From Sphingomonas metalli (GTDB taxonomy: Bacteria > Pseudomonadota > Alphaproteobacteria > Sphingomonadales > Sphingomonadaceae), in the NCBI RefSeq assembly GCF_014641735.1, contig NZ_BMIH01000003.1:310001-374000 (forward strand): 64,000 nucleotides of DNA. The letters are read 5' to 3'. The number at the start of each line of letters is the position of its first letter. Position 1 is the stretch's first letter. The translations under genes were made by a program, and so were the position numbers. Below the pieces are notes generated by a model. The model worked only from the letters and a program-made list of their open reading frames with translations. It made no database searches and was not told the origin of the DNA. Of the stretch, positions 19,527 through 28,373 are shown in pieces.

Positions 19527-19847
19527 TCACAGCGACCCTTCGAGCCAGGCCTTGATCCGGCCCTTGGGCTCCGCACCGACCTTGGTGGCGGCGGGGGTGC
19601 CAGCCTTGAACAGGATCATCGTGGGGATGCCGCGCACGCCATAGCGGCCGGGGGCATCGGGATTGTCGTCGATGTTGAGCTTGGCGATCGTCACCTGCTC
19701 GCCCAGCTCCTCGGACAGTTCCTCGAGCGACGGGCCGATCATCTTGCAGGGGCCGCACCATTCGGCCCAGAAATCCACCAGCACCGGCTTGTCGGACTTC
19801 AGCACGTCCGCATCGAAGCTCGCATCGGTGATCTGCTTGGTCGCCAT
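19527..19847 (-). CDS. trxA: Thioredoxin
   Basis: A 106-residue thioredoxin with the active site WCGPC (Cys31 and Cys34) in [16 protein letters not shown] and the cis-proline loop RGIPTMILF. It is a general cytoplasmic disulfide reductant. It is the last gene of the long minus-strand unit beginning at divL, 63 bases after addA. It has its own strong ribosome binding site AAGGAG nine bases before the ATG, and could have its own promoter in that gap. Confidence 0.96.
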   Translation of the reverse strand: MATKQITDASFDADVLKSDKPVLVDFWAEWCGPCKMIGPSLEELSEELGEQVTIAKLNIDDNPDAPGRYGVRGIPTMILFKAGTPAATKVGAEPKGRIKAWLEGSL

Positions 19848-19910
19848 CGTTTCATTCTCCTTGAAGCTGCCATCTAGGATCGCGGATCGCTTCGCTCAAC
19901 TCGCCGGGAT

Positions 19911-22900
19911 TCAGCTTTGCTCCGCCGCCGGATAGCGCGGCTTGTGCGCGGCGAGCTGTGCGTCGGTCAGCACGACGAGCCGCGGGCCTGCCGTATAGAG
20001 CAGGGCGGCCTCCACCGGCCGGTCCGGGAAGATCACGCGCAGCGCCGCGGCATAGCCCGCCATCTGGCGCAGATGATAGTCGGGCGGCGCGTCGGGCACG
20101 CGGCGGCCGGTCTTGAAGTCGACGACGCGGATCGTGTCGCCGATCAGCAGCCGGTCGACCTTGCCGGCGACTACGATGCCGCCCTCGATCGTCGCGGCGA
20201 TCGGCGCTTCCGCCAGCGCGTCGGAGCCGAACAGCTCGGCATGCTCCGGGTCCTCGATCACGGCGAGCGCCGCGTCGAGGATCGCCGCGCGCTCGCCGGG
20301 ATCGACGACGTCGGCGGCATGGCTCAGCCACCGTTCCCCGGCGCTCCTCCGCTCGGCGGCTACGACGGGGGGAAGACGCTCGAACAGGGCGTGGAGCAGC
20401 CGGCCACGCTCCGCGGCGGCGCGCATCGCGGCGTCCGGGGGCGGATCGGCGACGCTGTCGTCGCCCAGGGACGAGGGCGCGAGCGGGCGCGGCGGACGCG
20501 CCTCCTGCGGGGCGGCACGGCGGGCCCAGAGTGGCAGGGGCGGCGATTCGCGCCCGGCGATCTCGGTCTTGCGGGACGGAGGCACCGGCGTGCCGCCGGC
20601 GAAGATGCGCTCGCCCTCACCCGCCGCCACGCCGAGCGCGGTCAGTGCCCGCTCGGCGGCGCCGTACCAGCTCATCGCCGGCGGCTCCCCCTTGGCCGCC
20701 GGACCGAGGGCACCGGCGACCACCAGCCGCTCCTCCGCCCGCGTGGCGGCGACGTAGAAGAGCCGCCAATGTTCCTCCAGCTCGCGCCGGTCCGCCTCGG
20801 CCCGCACCGCGTCGAGCGGCCCGCCGCGCTCGCTGCTGCGCGGGGCGAAGACCGGGATCGGCGCAGCGCCTTCCTCGGGCGACCAGCGCAGCACCGAGCG
20901 CGGGTTGCGCGTAGGATCGAGCGTGGCATCGGCCAGGATCACCAGCGGCGCCTGCAAGCCCTTGGCGCCATGCGCGGTCATCACCCGCACCGCGTCGAGC
21001 GGCGCCGAAGGGTCGCGGACGATCTCCACATCGCCGCGGTCGAACCAGTCGAGGAAGCGCTGGAGCGAGGGCGTGGCGCTGTTCTCGAACGACAGCGCCG
21101 CGCCGAGCAGCTCGTCGATCGGGTCGCGGGCCTCTGCACCCAGCCGTTCGAGCAGGCGCCGCCGCCCGTCGAGCGGGCCCGACAGCATCTCCTCGAGGAA
21201 CTGGTAGGGCGTCGTGAAGTCGGCCCGGTTGAGCAGCGTGCGCAGCGGCGCGAGGCGCTCGGGCGGCTGGGTGTCGACCAGATGCCGCCACAGGCTGATC
21301 CCGGTGCGGGGCGCGGCGTGCATCAGATCGTCCTGCGTCCAGCCGATCAGCGGCGAGACGAGCAGGCTGGCGAGCGAAAGGTCGTCGTCCGGCTGGAGCA
21401 CGAAGCGGATCGCGGCGAGCAGGTCCTGCACCGCCAGCGGTGCGTTGAGGCGCAGCCGGTCGACGCCCGCGACCGGCACGCCCTCCGCATAGAGGCGCGC
21501 GACGATCAGGGCCGCCAGTTCGCCGCGCCGCTTGACGAGGATCATCACGTCCTCGGGCCGCAGCGGACGACCGCGCGCGCCCAGCATCAGCTCTCCGTCC
21601 AGCCAGCGGCGGACGCTCCGGGCGATGTCGGCGGCCAGTCGGCGGGTGGCGTCGTCCACCCAGCCCTCCTCGTCGTCGGGATCGCCGCCCGCGATCACCG
21701 GGGGCCAGAGTTCGACCGCGCCCGATCCCGGCACCTCGCTCGCATGCGCCTCGATCGCGCCGATCGCCCCCATGCCCGGCTCCGGCACCGCCGCCACCGC
21801 CGCGTCGACGAAAGTCAGGATCGGGCGCGTCGAGCGGAAGCTGTGGGTGAGCGACAGGCTGTGGAACGGCAGGCCGCGATCGTCGAGCGGCCAGTCCTCG
21901 TTGCCCTGCACGGCATCCGCCTGGCGCTGGAAATGCCCCTCCGCCCAGGCGAAATTAAGCGGGCTGGTGCCCTGGAAACCGAAGATCGCCTGCTTCCAGT
22001 CGCCCACCGTGAACAGCGTGCGCGTGCCGGGTGCATGGACGCCGCGGCCGACAAAGAACTCGCCGGCGAGCGCATCGACGATCCGCCACTGGTCGAGATT
22101 GGTGTCCTGCGCCTCGTCGATCAGGATATGTTCGGTGACGCGATCGAGCTTGAAGCGCACCCATTCGCCGACCCCCGGCTGGCCGAGCAGCGCGACGGTC
22201 AGGCGGATCAGATCGTCGAAATCCACCCCGCCGATCCGTCGCTTGGCGACGTCGTAGGCGCGAGCATAGTCGCGGCCGACCGTCAGCGCGTCGGCGAGCA
22301 GGTCGGCATAGCCGATCCGCGCCGCGGTCCCGAGCAGGCCGGCGCAGGCCGAACCCAACGCCGCCGCCAGCGCGGCATAGTCCGGCTCGGCGGCGATCAG
22401 CTTGGCCGATGCTTTCCGCGCCTCGCCCTTGCCCGTGAACACGACCGACTGGAGCGTGGCGAGAGTCTCGACCTGCCGCTCGGGTCCGGCGGCGAGCCAG
22501 TCGCCCAGCGTGTCGGCATGGGTCGCGCCGGTCGCGGTGCCCCAGGCCCGGTTGGCGGCGAGCAGCCGGCCGATCGCATCGCGGTCGATCGCGGCGCAGC
22601 CGTCCGCCACCACCTCGTCGGCCGTGCCCGATGGCAGGTCGAGCGCGCGGCGCAGCCACGGGCCGATCCCGGCGGGCAGCGCCTCCAGCGCGGCGAGCGC
22701 CTTGGAACAGGCATGGAGGAACGCCTCCGCCCCGCCCTCGCCCAGCCGCAGCGACAGCTTGCCGATCGTCGCGACGGGCAGCGCCCGCCGCTCCCGCTCG
22801 GCATCGGCCAGCATCGTCGCCAGCGCGTCGCGCGCCAGCAGCGCCTCCTCGCGCGCCTCCAGCGGTCGAAAACCGGGGGCGAGGCCGGCCTCGACCGAAA

Positions 22901-23318
22901 AGGCGGCGAGCAGCGCCTGGCAGAAGCCGTGGATGGTCTGGATGCGCAGGCCGCCGCCCGGCGCGTCGAGCACCTTGGCGAACAGGGTGCGGGCGGCGCG
23001 GCGCTGCTCGGGCGTGCCCTCCTCGCCCAGCGCGTGGAGATCGGCGGCCAGGTCCGCCTCGGGCATCCGCACCCAGGCGGCGAGACGCGCGCTGACGCGT
23101 TGCGCCATCTCCGCCGCCCCCGCCTTGGTGAAGGTCAGGCACAGGATCGCGGCGGGATCGGTGCCGCGCAGCAACAGGCGGAAGACCCGCGCGGCGAGCA
23201 CCTGAGTCTTGCCGGTGCCCGCGCTCGCCGACAGCCAGACATGCGCGGCCGGGTCGCTCGCCCGGCGCTGTTCGCCCTTGAGCGGCGGCAGGCGGCGCAG
23301 TTCAGCGGTCACGGCCAT
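19911..23318 (-). CDS. addA: Double-strand break repair helicase AddA
   Basis: UvrD-like helicase-nuclease subunit of the AddAB complex, which resects double-strand breaks for RecA. In the 1135 residues, Walker A is present as SASAGTGKTQVLAARV near residue 30. FDDLIRLTVALL and DEAQDTN give helicase motif II. VAATRAEERLVVAGAL and the C-terminal nuclease motifs VVDFKTGRR and QMAGYAAAL (QxxxY) complete the architecture. The start ATG overlaps the end of addB by 17 bases, so translation is coupled. The addB-addA-trxA order is typical of alphaproteobacteria. Confidence 0.95.
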   Translation of the reverse strand: MAVTAELRRLPPLKGEQRRASDPAAHVWLSASAGTGKTQVLAARVFRLLLRGTDPAAILCLTFTKAGAAEMAQRVSARLAAWVRMPEADLAADLHALGEEGTPEQRRAARTLFAKVLDAPGGGLRIQTIHGFCQALLAAFSVEAGLAPGFRPLEAREEALLARDALATMLADAERERRALPVATIGKLSLRLGEGGAEAFLHACSKALAALEALPAGIGPWLRRALDLPSGTADEVVADGCAAIDRDAIGRLLAANRAWGTATGATHADTLGDWLAAGPERQVETLATLQSVVFTGKGEARKASAKLIAAEPDYAALAAALGSACAGLLGTAARIGYADLLADALTVGRDYARAYDVAKRRIGGVDFDDLIRLTVALLGQPGVGEWVRFKLDRVTEHILIDEAQDTNLDQWRIVDALAGEFFVGRGVHAPGTRTLFTVGDWKQAIFGFQGTSPLNFAWAEGHFQRQADAVQGNEDWPLDDRGLPFHSLSLTHSFRSTRPILTFVDAAVAAVPEPGMGAIGAIEAHASEVPGSGAVELWPPVIAGGDPDDEEGWVDDATRRLAADIARSVRRWLDGELMLGARGRPLRPEDVMILVKRRGELAALIVARLYAEGVPVAGVDRLRLNAPLAVQDLLAAIRFVLQPDDDLSLASLLVSPLIGWTQDDLMHAAPRTGISLWRHLVDTQPPERLAPLRTLLNRADFTTPYQFLEEMLSGPLDGRRRLLERLGAEARDPIDELLGAALSFENSATPSLQRFLDWFDRGDVEIVRDPSAPLDAVRVMTAHGAKGLQAPLVILADATLDPTRNPRSVLRWSPEEGAAPIPVFAPRSSERGGPLDAVRAEADRRELEEHWRLFYVAATRAEERLVVAGALGPAAKGEPPAMSWYGAAERALTALGVAAGEGERIFAGGTPVPPSRKTEIAGRESPPLPLWARRAAPQEARPPRPLAPSSLGDDSVADPPPDAAMRAAAERGRLLHALFERLPPVVAAERRSAGERWLSHAADVVDPGERAAILDAALAVIEDPEHAELFGSDALAEAPIAATIEGGIVVAGKVDRLLIGDTIRVVDFKTGRRVPDAPPDYHLRQMAGYAAALRVIFPDRPVEAALLYTAGPRLVVLTDAQLAAHKPRYPAAEQS

Positions 23319-26220
23319 ACCATTCGTCGCGGCGCATCAGCTGGTCGTACTCGGCATAGGGGGCGTATTCGGGGACGAGCTTGGCGGTGAAGGGCGCCTC
23401 GCCGGTCAGCCACTCGCCCGCGACCTCGGCGAAATTGGCGGCAGCGATCTCCGTGAAGCGCGCGGTGACGATCCGGTCGCGCTTGCCCTCCGGGTCGCAG
23501 GGGCTGTCGAGATAGCCGATGCCGTCACGCCCACGCGCCAGCGACCAATATTCGAAGCCCCCGGCAGTGCCGCGCACCCCCTCGAACCCGCCGCGCTCGG
23601 CGATCAGGCCGAGCAGGCCGAGCTGGAGGCTGAATCCCTCGCGCACCGCGGCGGCAGACGGGGGCTTGCCGGTCTTGTAGTCGATCACCGCCAGTCCGCC
23701 GCCCGGCAGCGCATCGATCCGGTCGTATCGGCCCGACAGGGTGACGCCGGCGATCGGGATCTCGCCCCGCCCCTCGGCGGCGAGTACGCGGCGGCCGTCC
23801 GCGGCCTGAACCCGCACCGTCGCGGCAATCCAGTCGATTGCCTCGGCAAGCCGCGGCTGCCACAGCGCGCGCAGCAACGGGTGGACCGGTGCCTCCTCGA
23901 GCATCCGCGCGGCGCGGGCGGACAGGGTGTCGGGCGCGCAGCGATCCTCATTCCACCACGCTTCCAGAATGGCGTGGACGGCGGTGCCGCGCCAGGCGGC
24001 GGTCGGGTCCGCATCGACCGGGTCGAGCGGCATCAGCCCGAGCACGCGGCGGGCGTAGAAGGCATAGGGGTCGGCCTTGAGCCGGTCGACCTCCGTCACC
24101 GAAATGGCGCGCGGGCGCAGCGCCCTGGGCGGGACCGGCGCGGGCCGCGTCGTCGGCCGATGTTCCTCGGCCGCGTCGAGCCGGCGCGCCCAGTCCTCCA
24201 GCGCGCCGTCGCGTTCGAAGCGGTCTCCGGCCATCGCCTGAAGCCTCAGCCAGAAGCGCGAGGCGAGCGCGGGCGCGGAGGCGTCGCGCCGCGCGCGGGT
24301 GATGAGCACGTGCGGCGCACAGAGCCCCGCGGCGAAATCGTGCGCGGCGACGCCGATCCGTCGCTCCAGTCCGGGAAGTCCCAGCGCCACCCGGATGCGG
24401 GGCGCCAGCCAGGGATCGGGGGCCGGCGTGCCCGGCCAGACGCCCTCGTTGAGCCCACCCAGCACCATCAGGTCGGCGGACTGGAGCCGGGCCTCGATCT
24501 GGCCGTAAATGGCGAGGCGCGGATGGCCGATGCCGGGCGGCAGGCGCACCGGCACCTCGTCGAGCAACGTGCGCAGGATCGCCGGCACCTCGCGCGGATC
24601 GATCAGCGCGGGGCCTTCGCCGGCATGGGCCTCCAGCGCCTCAACGAACTCCGCCGCCGCACGGCCCGCGGGCCCGGCCCAGAGCGGGTCGCCGCACAGC
24701 GCCACCGCCGCCTCGCGCAGGCAGGCGATCAACGCGGTCATCGGCTGGCTGCCCGTATCGAAGGTGCGGCCGACCGCCGCGAGACAGGGTTCGGCGTGCT
24801 CCGCCCAGAAGGCGGCGGCGCGTCCCTTGAGCGCGCCGCCGATCCCGTCGAGACCGGCGGGCGGGCGGGGGCCGCGCAGGCCGCGGTCGAGTGCGCGGAC
24901 GCCGTCGAGCCAGTCGAGCCGGTTCGCGCCGCTCTTCACCAGCGGATGCTTGAGCAGGGCGAGCAGCGCCAAGGGGGCGAACCGCTGCGCCGCCGCCTCG
25001 GCCAGGGCGAGGAGCAGCGTGCCGGGCGGGCTGAGCGAAAGGGGCTGGCCGGCGGTGTCGAACACCTCGATGTCCCAGCGCCGGCAATGCGCCGCGACGC
25101 GGCGGGCGAGCGCGCGGTCGGGCGTGACGAGCGCCGCGGTGCGGCCCGGCTCCTCCAGCGCGCCGCGCAACGCCAGCGCGATCGCCTGCGCCTCGTCGGC
25201 CGGGGTCGCGCATTCGACCGCGGCGACGCCCGACAGGCGGCGATCGGCGGCGGCGAGCTCGGTCCACTTGCCGGTGAAGTCGGCGGGCGCGAGCGCGTTG
25301 GCGATGGCGCGGCCGCGCACCGCATCGGCATCCGCCCCCTCCCCGCCGCCGCGCCAGCGCGCCACCTCGCCGCGGCCGACGCCCATCCGGTCGAGCAGCA
25401 GCTTGAGGTGATATTGGGGATGGGTCTCGATCGCGCGCCGCCCGCTGTCCGAAGCGAACGGCCCGAGCGCGTCCCACTCCTCCTGCGGCATGTCGAGCGC
25501 CAGGCCGGCGAACACCACCTGCCCCGCCGGCATGTCGGCAACGCAGCGCAGCAGCCGCGCGATCGCAGGCGCCGTATCGGTGACGCCCGCGGCGCAGACG
25601 AAGCCGGGCGGCGGGCTGGCGGACCAGCGCGCGCGGAGCTGCTCGATCAGGATGATCCGCCGGGTCGCGGCGTCGATCCGGCCGAGCCGTTCCAGCTCGC
25701 CGGGCCAGGAGTCGAGCACGATGCGGAACAGGGCGAGCGCGCGCTGCCAATGCTCGCTCAGCTCCGGCCCCAGATCGAGTTCGGCGAGCTGCCGCGGCGC
25801 GATCTCCTCGACGAGCAGCTGGTCGAGCGTGCGGGCGAGATCGCCCGCGAGCCGCACCGCCTCCGCCGCGGGCATGGCGCGGGACGCCGCGACGAGGCGC
25901 GACAGGATCATGCGCCGGGCGAGCGGCGCCACGGCCGGCGGGGGCGGCGCGGGGCCATCGGCCGGCTCCAGCGCCGCGCCTACCGCCTCGCCCAGGTCGG
26001 GATCGCCCAGGGCGACCAGCCGCGGCAGGATCAGCCCGCCGCCGCTCGCCCGCACGAACGCGTCGTTGACCGCGCGCACCGCGCGATTGTTGGGCAGCAG
26101 GACCAGCCCGCGCGCCAGCGTCGCCTGATCGCGCCCGCGCATCAGCCCCGCGACCAGCGCATCGGCGAAGGCGCGGTGCGCGGGAATGGTATAGAGCCGC
26201 GGGCGGCCCGGCTCAGGCAT
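23302..26220 (-). CDS. addB: Double-strand break repair protein AddB
   Basis: Second subunit of AddAB, thought to recognise the recombination hotspot and to carry a second nuclease. I place the start at the ATG of ATGCCTGAG, which overlaps the murU stop by eight bases. This gives 972 residues (MPEPGRPRLYTIPAHRAFAD); a longer in-frame extension is a shadow of murU. LVLLPNNRAVRAVNDAF marks the inactive helicase-like N-terminus. VIDYKTGKPP and SLQLGLLGLIAE give the C-terminal RecB-type nuclease. I do not see the cysteine cluster that holds Fe-S in Bacillus AddB, as expected for the alphaproteobacterial type. Confidence 0.92.
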   Translation of the reverse strand: MPEPGRPRLYTIPAHRAFADALVAGLMRGRDQATLARGLVLLPNNRAVRAVNDAFVRASGGGLILPRLVALGDPDLGEAVGAALEPADGPAPPPPAVAPLARRMILSRLVAASRAMPAAEAVRLAGDLARTLDQLLVEEIAPRQLAELDLGPELSEHWQRALALFRIVLDSWPGELERLGRIDAATRRIILIEQLRARWSASPPPGFVCAAGVTDTAPAIARLLRCVADMPAGQVVFAGLALDMPQEEWDALGPFASDSGRRAIETHPQYHLKLLLDRMGVGRGEVARWRGGGEGADADAVRGRAIANALAPADFTGKWTELAAADRRLSGVAAVECATPADEAQAIALALRGALEEPGRTAALVTPDRALARRVAAHCRRWDIEVFDTAGQPLSLSPPGTLLLALAEAAAQRFAPLALLALLKHPLVKSGANRLDWLDGVRALDRGLRGPRPPAGLDGIGGALKGRAAAFWAEHAEPCLAAVGRTFDTGSQPMTALIACLREAAVALCGDPLWAGPAGRAAAEFVEALEAHAGEGPALIDPREVPAILRTLLDEVPVRLPPGIGHPRLAIYGQIEARLQSADLMVLGGLNEGVWPGTPAPDPWLAPRIRVALGLPGLERRIGVAAHDFAAGLCAPHVLITRARRDASAPALASRFWLRLQAMAGDRFERDGALEDWARRLDAAEEHRPTTRPAPVPPRALRPRAISVTEVDRLKADPYAFYARRVLGLMPLDPVDADPTAAWRGTAVHAILEAWWNEDRCAPDTLSARAARMLEEAPVHPLLRALWQPRLAEAIDWIAATVRVQAADGRRVLAAEGRGEIPIAGVTLSGRYDRIDALPGGGLAVIDYKTGKPPSAAAVREGFSLQLGLLGLIAERGGFEGVRGTAGGFEYWSLARGRDGIGYLDSPCDPEGKRDRIVTARFTEIAAANFAEVAGEWLTGEAPFTAKLVPEYAPYAEYDQLMRRDEWYGRDR

Positions 26221-26968
26221 CCAGCAGCATCGCCTCGGTCCGGGTGACGGCTGCGGGCGTGCCGATCTCGAACCACAGGCCCTGATGCACCTGGCCATAG
26301 GCGCGGCCCGCCGCGATCGCGCGATCCCAGAACAGGTTGGTCGAGAACGGCCCCTCGGGCGCGCCGGTGATGATCGCGGGATTGAGGATCTGCACGCCGA
26401 CAAAGGCGAAGGGCGCGACCGTTCCCGCCCGCCGCCGTCCGACGATGCGACCATCGGGGGCCAGCCGGAAGTCGCCGGCGCCGCCGAGATTGTTGGCGCG
26501 GGCGAAGGGGACCATCAGCAGCAGTGCGTCCATCGCCGCCGGATCCCAGCGCGCCGCCAGCAGCCGGATCGTGTCGACCGGGCCATCGATCCACAGGCTG
26601 TCGCCATTGACGACGAGCACCGGCCCCTCGCCCATCAGCGGCTTCGCCTTGACCAGACCGCCGCCCGTTTCGAGCAGCTGCTCGCGCTCGTCGGAGATGA
26701 TGATCTCCATATCGGGCCAGGTGCGGCGCAGATGCGCTTCGAGGCTGTCGGCGAGATAATGGACGTTGACGATCACCCGCGCGATCCCGGCCGCGCGCAG
26801 CCGGTCGAACACGTGATCGATCAGCGGTCGTCCGCGCACCTCGACCAGCGGCTTGGGGCGGGTGATGGTGAGCGGCCGCATCCGCTTGCCGAGCCCGGCG
26901 GCCATGACCATCGCGGTCCTGGGCACCGCGCCGCCGGGATCGGGGCGCAGCGACAGCTGGCGGGTCAT
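26213..26968 (-). CDS. murU: N-acetylmuramate-1-phosphate uridylyltransferase MurU
   Basis: A 251-residue nucleotidyltransferase that makes UDP-MurNAc from MurNAc-1-phosphate in the peptidoglycan recycling bypass described in Pseudomonas. The sugar-nucleotide pyrophosphorylase signature MVMAAGLGKRMRPLT with KPL at the N-terminus is clear. VVNGDSLWID gives the metal-binding Asp. The protein lacks the C-terminal left-handed beta-helix of GlmU-type enzymes, as MurU does. The start ATG overlaps the amgK stop (ATGA) and the gene overlaps addB by eight bases. Adjacency to amgK is the main reason to prefer MurU over a generic NDP-sugar enzyme. Confidence 0.88.
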   Translation of the reverse strand: MTRQLSLRPDPGGAVPRTAMVMAAGLGKRMRPLTITRPKPLVEVRGRPLIDHVFDRLRAAGIARVIVNVHYLADSLEAHLRRTWPDMEIIISDEREQLLETGGGLVKAKPLMGEGPVLVVNGDSLWIDGPVDTIRLLAARWDPAAMDALLLMVPFARANNLGGAGDFRLAPDGRIVGRRRAGTVAPFAFVGVQILNPAIITGAPEGPFSTNLFWDRAIAAGRAYGQVHQGLWFEIGTPAAVTRTEAMLLDA

Positions 26969-27942
26969 GCGCCGATCACCAGCGGATCGCCGCGCCGCTC
27001 GGCGGGGATGTTGGCGTCGAACCAGGCGCGCACCGGGGCGAGCACCGGCTGGGCGAGATCGCGCTCCAGATAGTCCCACACGCGCGGACACAACGCGGCG
27101 TAACGCGGCTTGCTGTCGCGCTGCCATAGCCGGGTGAAGATGCCGACGATCTTGGCGTTCCGCTGCGCACCGAGCACGTGATAGGCGGCCATGAACGCCT
27201 CCCCCGCCCCGGTCGCAGCCCGGTACCGCTCCAGCATCGCCGCCTCCAGCGCGGGGTCGACGGTGCGGCGCGCGTCCTGCAACAGCGAGACGAGGTCGTA
27301 GGCGGGATGCCCCGCCAGTGCGTCCTGGAAATCGAGCAGGCCGAGCCTGCGATCTGGCCCGACCAGCATCAGGTTCTCGGCATGATAGTCCCGCAGCACG
27401 GTGACCGGGGCATCGGCCAGCGCATGGTCGAACACCGCGTCCCACGCCGCGCGATAGCCCGCCCGATCCGGCACGATGCCGACCGCCGGGCAGTACCATT
27501 CGGTCAGCAGGTCCGCCTCGCGATGCAGGACCGCGCGGTCATAGGGCGGCACGTCCGCGGCGGGGCGACGGGACAGGCCGGCCAGCAGGTCGACCGCGGC
27601 CGCATAGAGGTTCGTCTCGTCGTCCGCAGCGGCGTCCACCGTCTCGCGGAAGCGGATGTCGCCGAGGTCGGTGAGCAGCACCAGCCCCTGGTCGAGATCG
27701 GCGGCGAGGATTGCGGGGGCGAGGAGATCGTGCCGGGCCAGCCATTCGGCCATCACGACGAACGGGCGCGGATCCTCGTGCGGGGGCGGTGCGTCCATCA
27801 GCACCGCGCTGCGATCCGGCGCGACGACGCGGAAATAGCGGCGGAACGAGGCGTCGCCGGCGAGCGGCTGCACGTCCGCTCCAGCCCAGCCATGTGCGGA
27901 AAGAAAGGCGCCGGCCCCAGCCGGCGGCGTCATATCGGCCAT
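26965..27942 (-). CDS. amgK: N-acetylmuramate/N-acetylglucosamine kinase AmgK
   Basis: An aminoglycoside-phosphotransferase-fold kinase that produces MurNAc-1-phosphate for MurU. GDASFRRYFRV is an N-lobe motif. The catalytic loop is LRDYHAENLML (HxxN with Asp) and LLDFQDA is the metal-binding motif. The C-terminal NAKIVGIFTRLWQRDSK matches the family. I choose the ATG at 27942, because GGAG lies about seven bases upstream; ATGs at 27954 and 27981 are possible. It overlaps the end of tsaE by 13 bases. With murU it suggests recycling of cell-wall sugars that would lower sensitivity to fosfomycin, as known for the Pseudomonas pathway. Confidence 0.88.
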   Translation of the reverse strand: MADMTPPAGAGAFLSAHGWAGADVQPLAGDASFRRYFRVVAPDRSAVLMDAPPPHEDPRPFVVMAEWLARHDLLAPAILAADLDQGLVLLTDLGDIRFRETVDAAADDETNLYAAAVDLLAGLSRRPAADVPPYDRAVLHREADLLTEWYCPAVGIVPDRAGYRAAWDAVFDHALADAPVTVLRDYHAENLMLVGPDRRLGLLDFQDALAGHPAYDLVSLLQDARRTVDPALEAAMLERYRAATGAGEAFMAAYHVLGAQRNAKIVGIFTRLWQRDSKPRYAALCPRVWDYLERDLAQPVLAPVRAWFDANIPAERRGDPLVIGA

Positions 27943-28373
27943 CGCGCGCTCCATGCCGCCGGGACCGCGGCTGTCAAGCATCGTCCGCCATCCGGTGCCA
28001 TGGCAAGGGTCAGCGCCAATGCCTCCGGCCAGCCATATTCCCCCGCCCGGTCGGGCCATTCGACCAGCAAAAGCCCGTCCTGCCGCTCGTCTTCCAGTCC
28101 CAGTTCCTCGACCTCGCCGGGATCGTCGAGCCGATAGAGATCGACGTGGAGGACGGGCAGAGTCACCTCGGGCGGGGCATAGGGCTGGACGATCGCGAAG
28201 CTGGGGCTCGGTGCCTCGCCCGTCAGCCCGAGGGCGCCGAGCAGGCCGCGCGCGATGCTGGTCTTGCCGGCCCCGAGCGGTCCAGACAGGGTGATCACGT
28301 CGCCGGGCCGTACCTGCGCGGCGAGGCGCGCGCCGAAGGCCAGCGTCGCCGCCGCATCCGCCAGCCGGATCAT
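27930..28373 (-). CDS. tsaE: tRNA threonylcarbamoyladenosine biosynthesis ATPase TsaE
   Basis: A 147-residue ATPase of the t6A37 tRNA modification system, working with TsaB and TsaD (not in the window). Walker A LSGPLGAGKTSIARGLL lies near residue 33. The family block PSPSFAIVQPY is followed by VLHVDLYRLDDPGEVEELGLED and LLVEWPDRAG. Its start overlaps the divL stop by four bases, and its end overlaps amgK. Confidence 0.95.
   Translation of the reverse strand: MIRLADAAATLAFGARLAAQVRPGDVITLSGPLGAGKTSIARGLLGALGLTGEAPSPSFAIVQPYAPPEVTLPVLHVDLYRLDDPGEVEELGLEDERQDGLLLVEWPDRAGEYGWPEALALTLAMAPDGGRCLTAAVPAAWSARWPI

Noticed and set aside
19917-23390. Very long open frame antisense to addA (and similar ones antisense to addB, secA and mfd)
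   Set aside because: High GC content leaves few stops in certain antisense frames. The translations are Arg/Gly/Asp/Ala-rich without domains, while the opposite strands encode clear conserved proteins.
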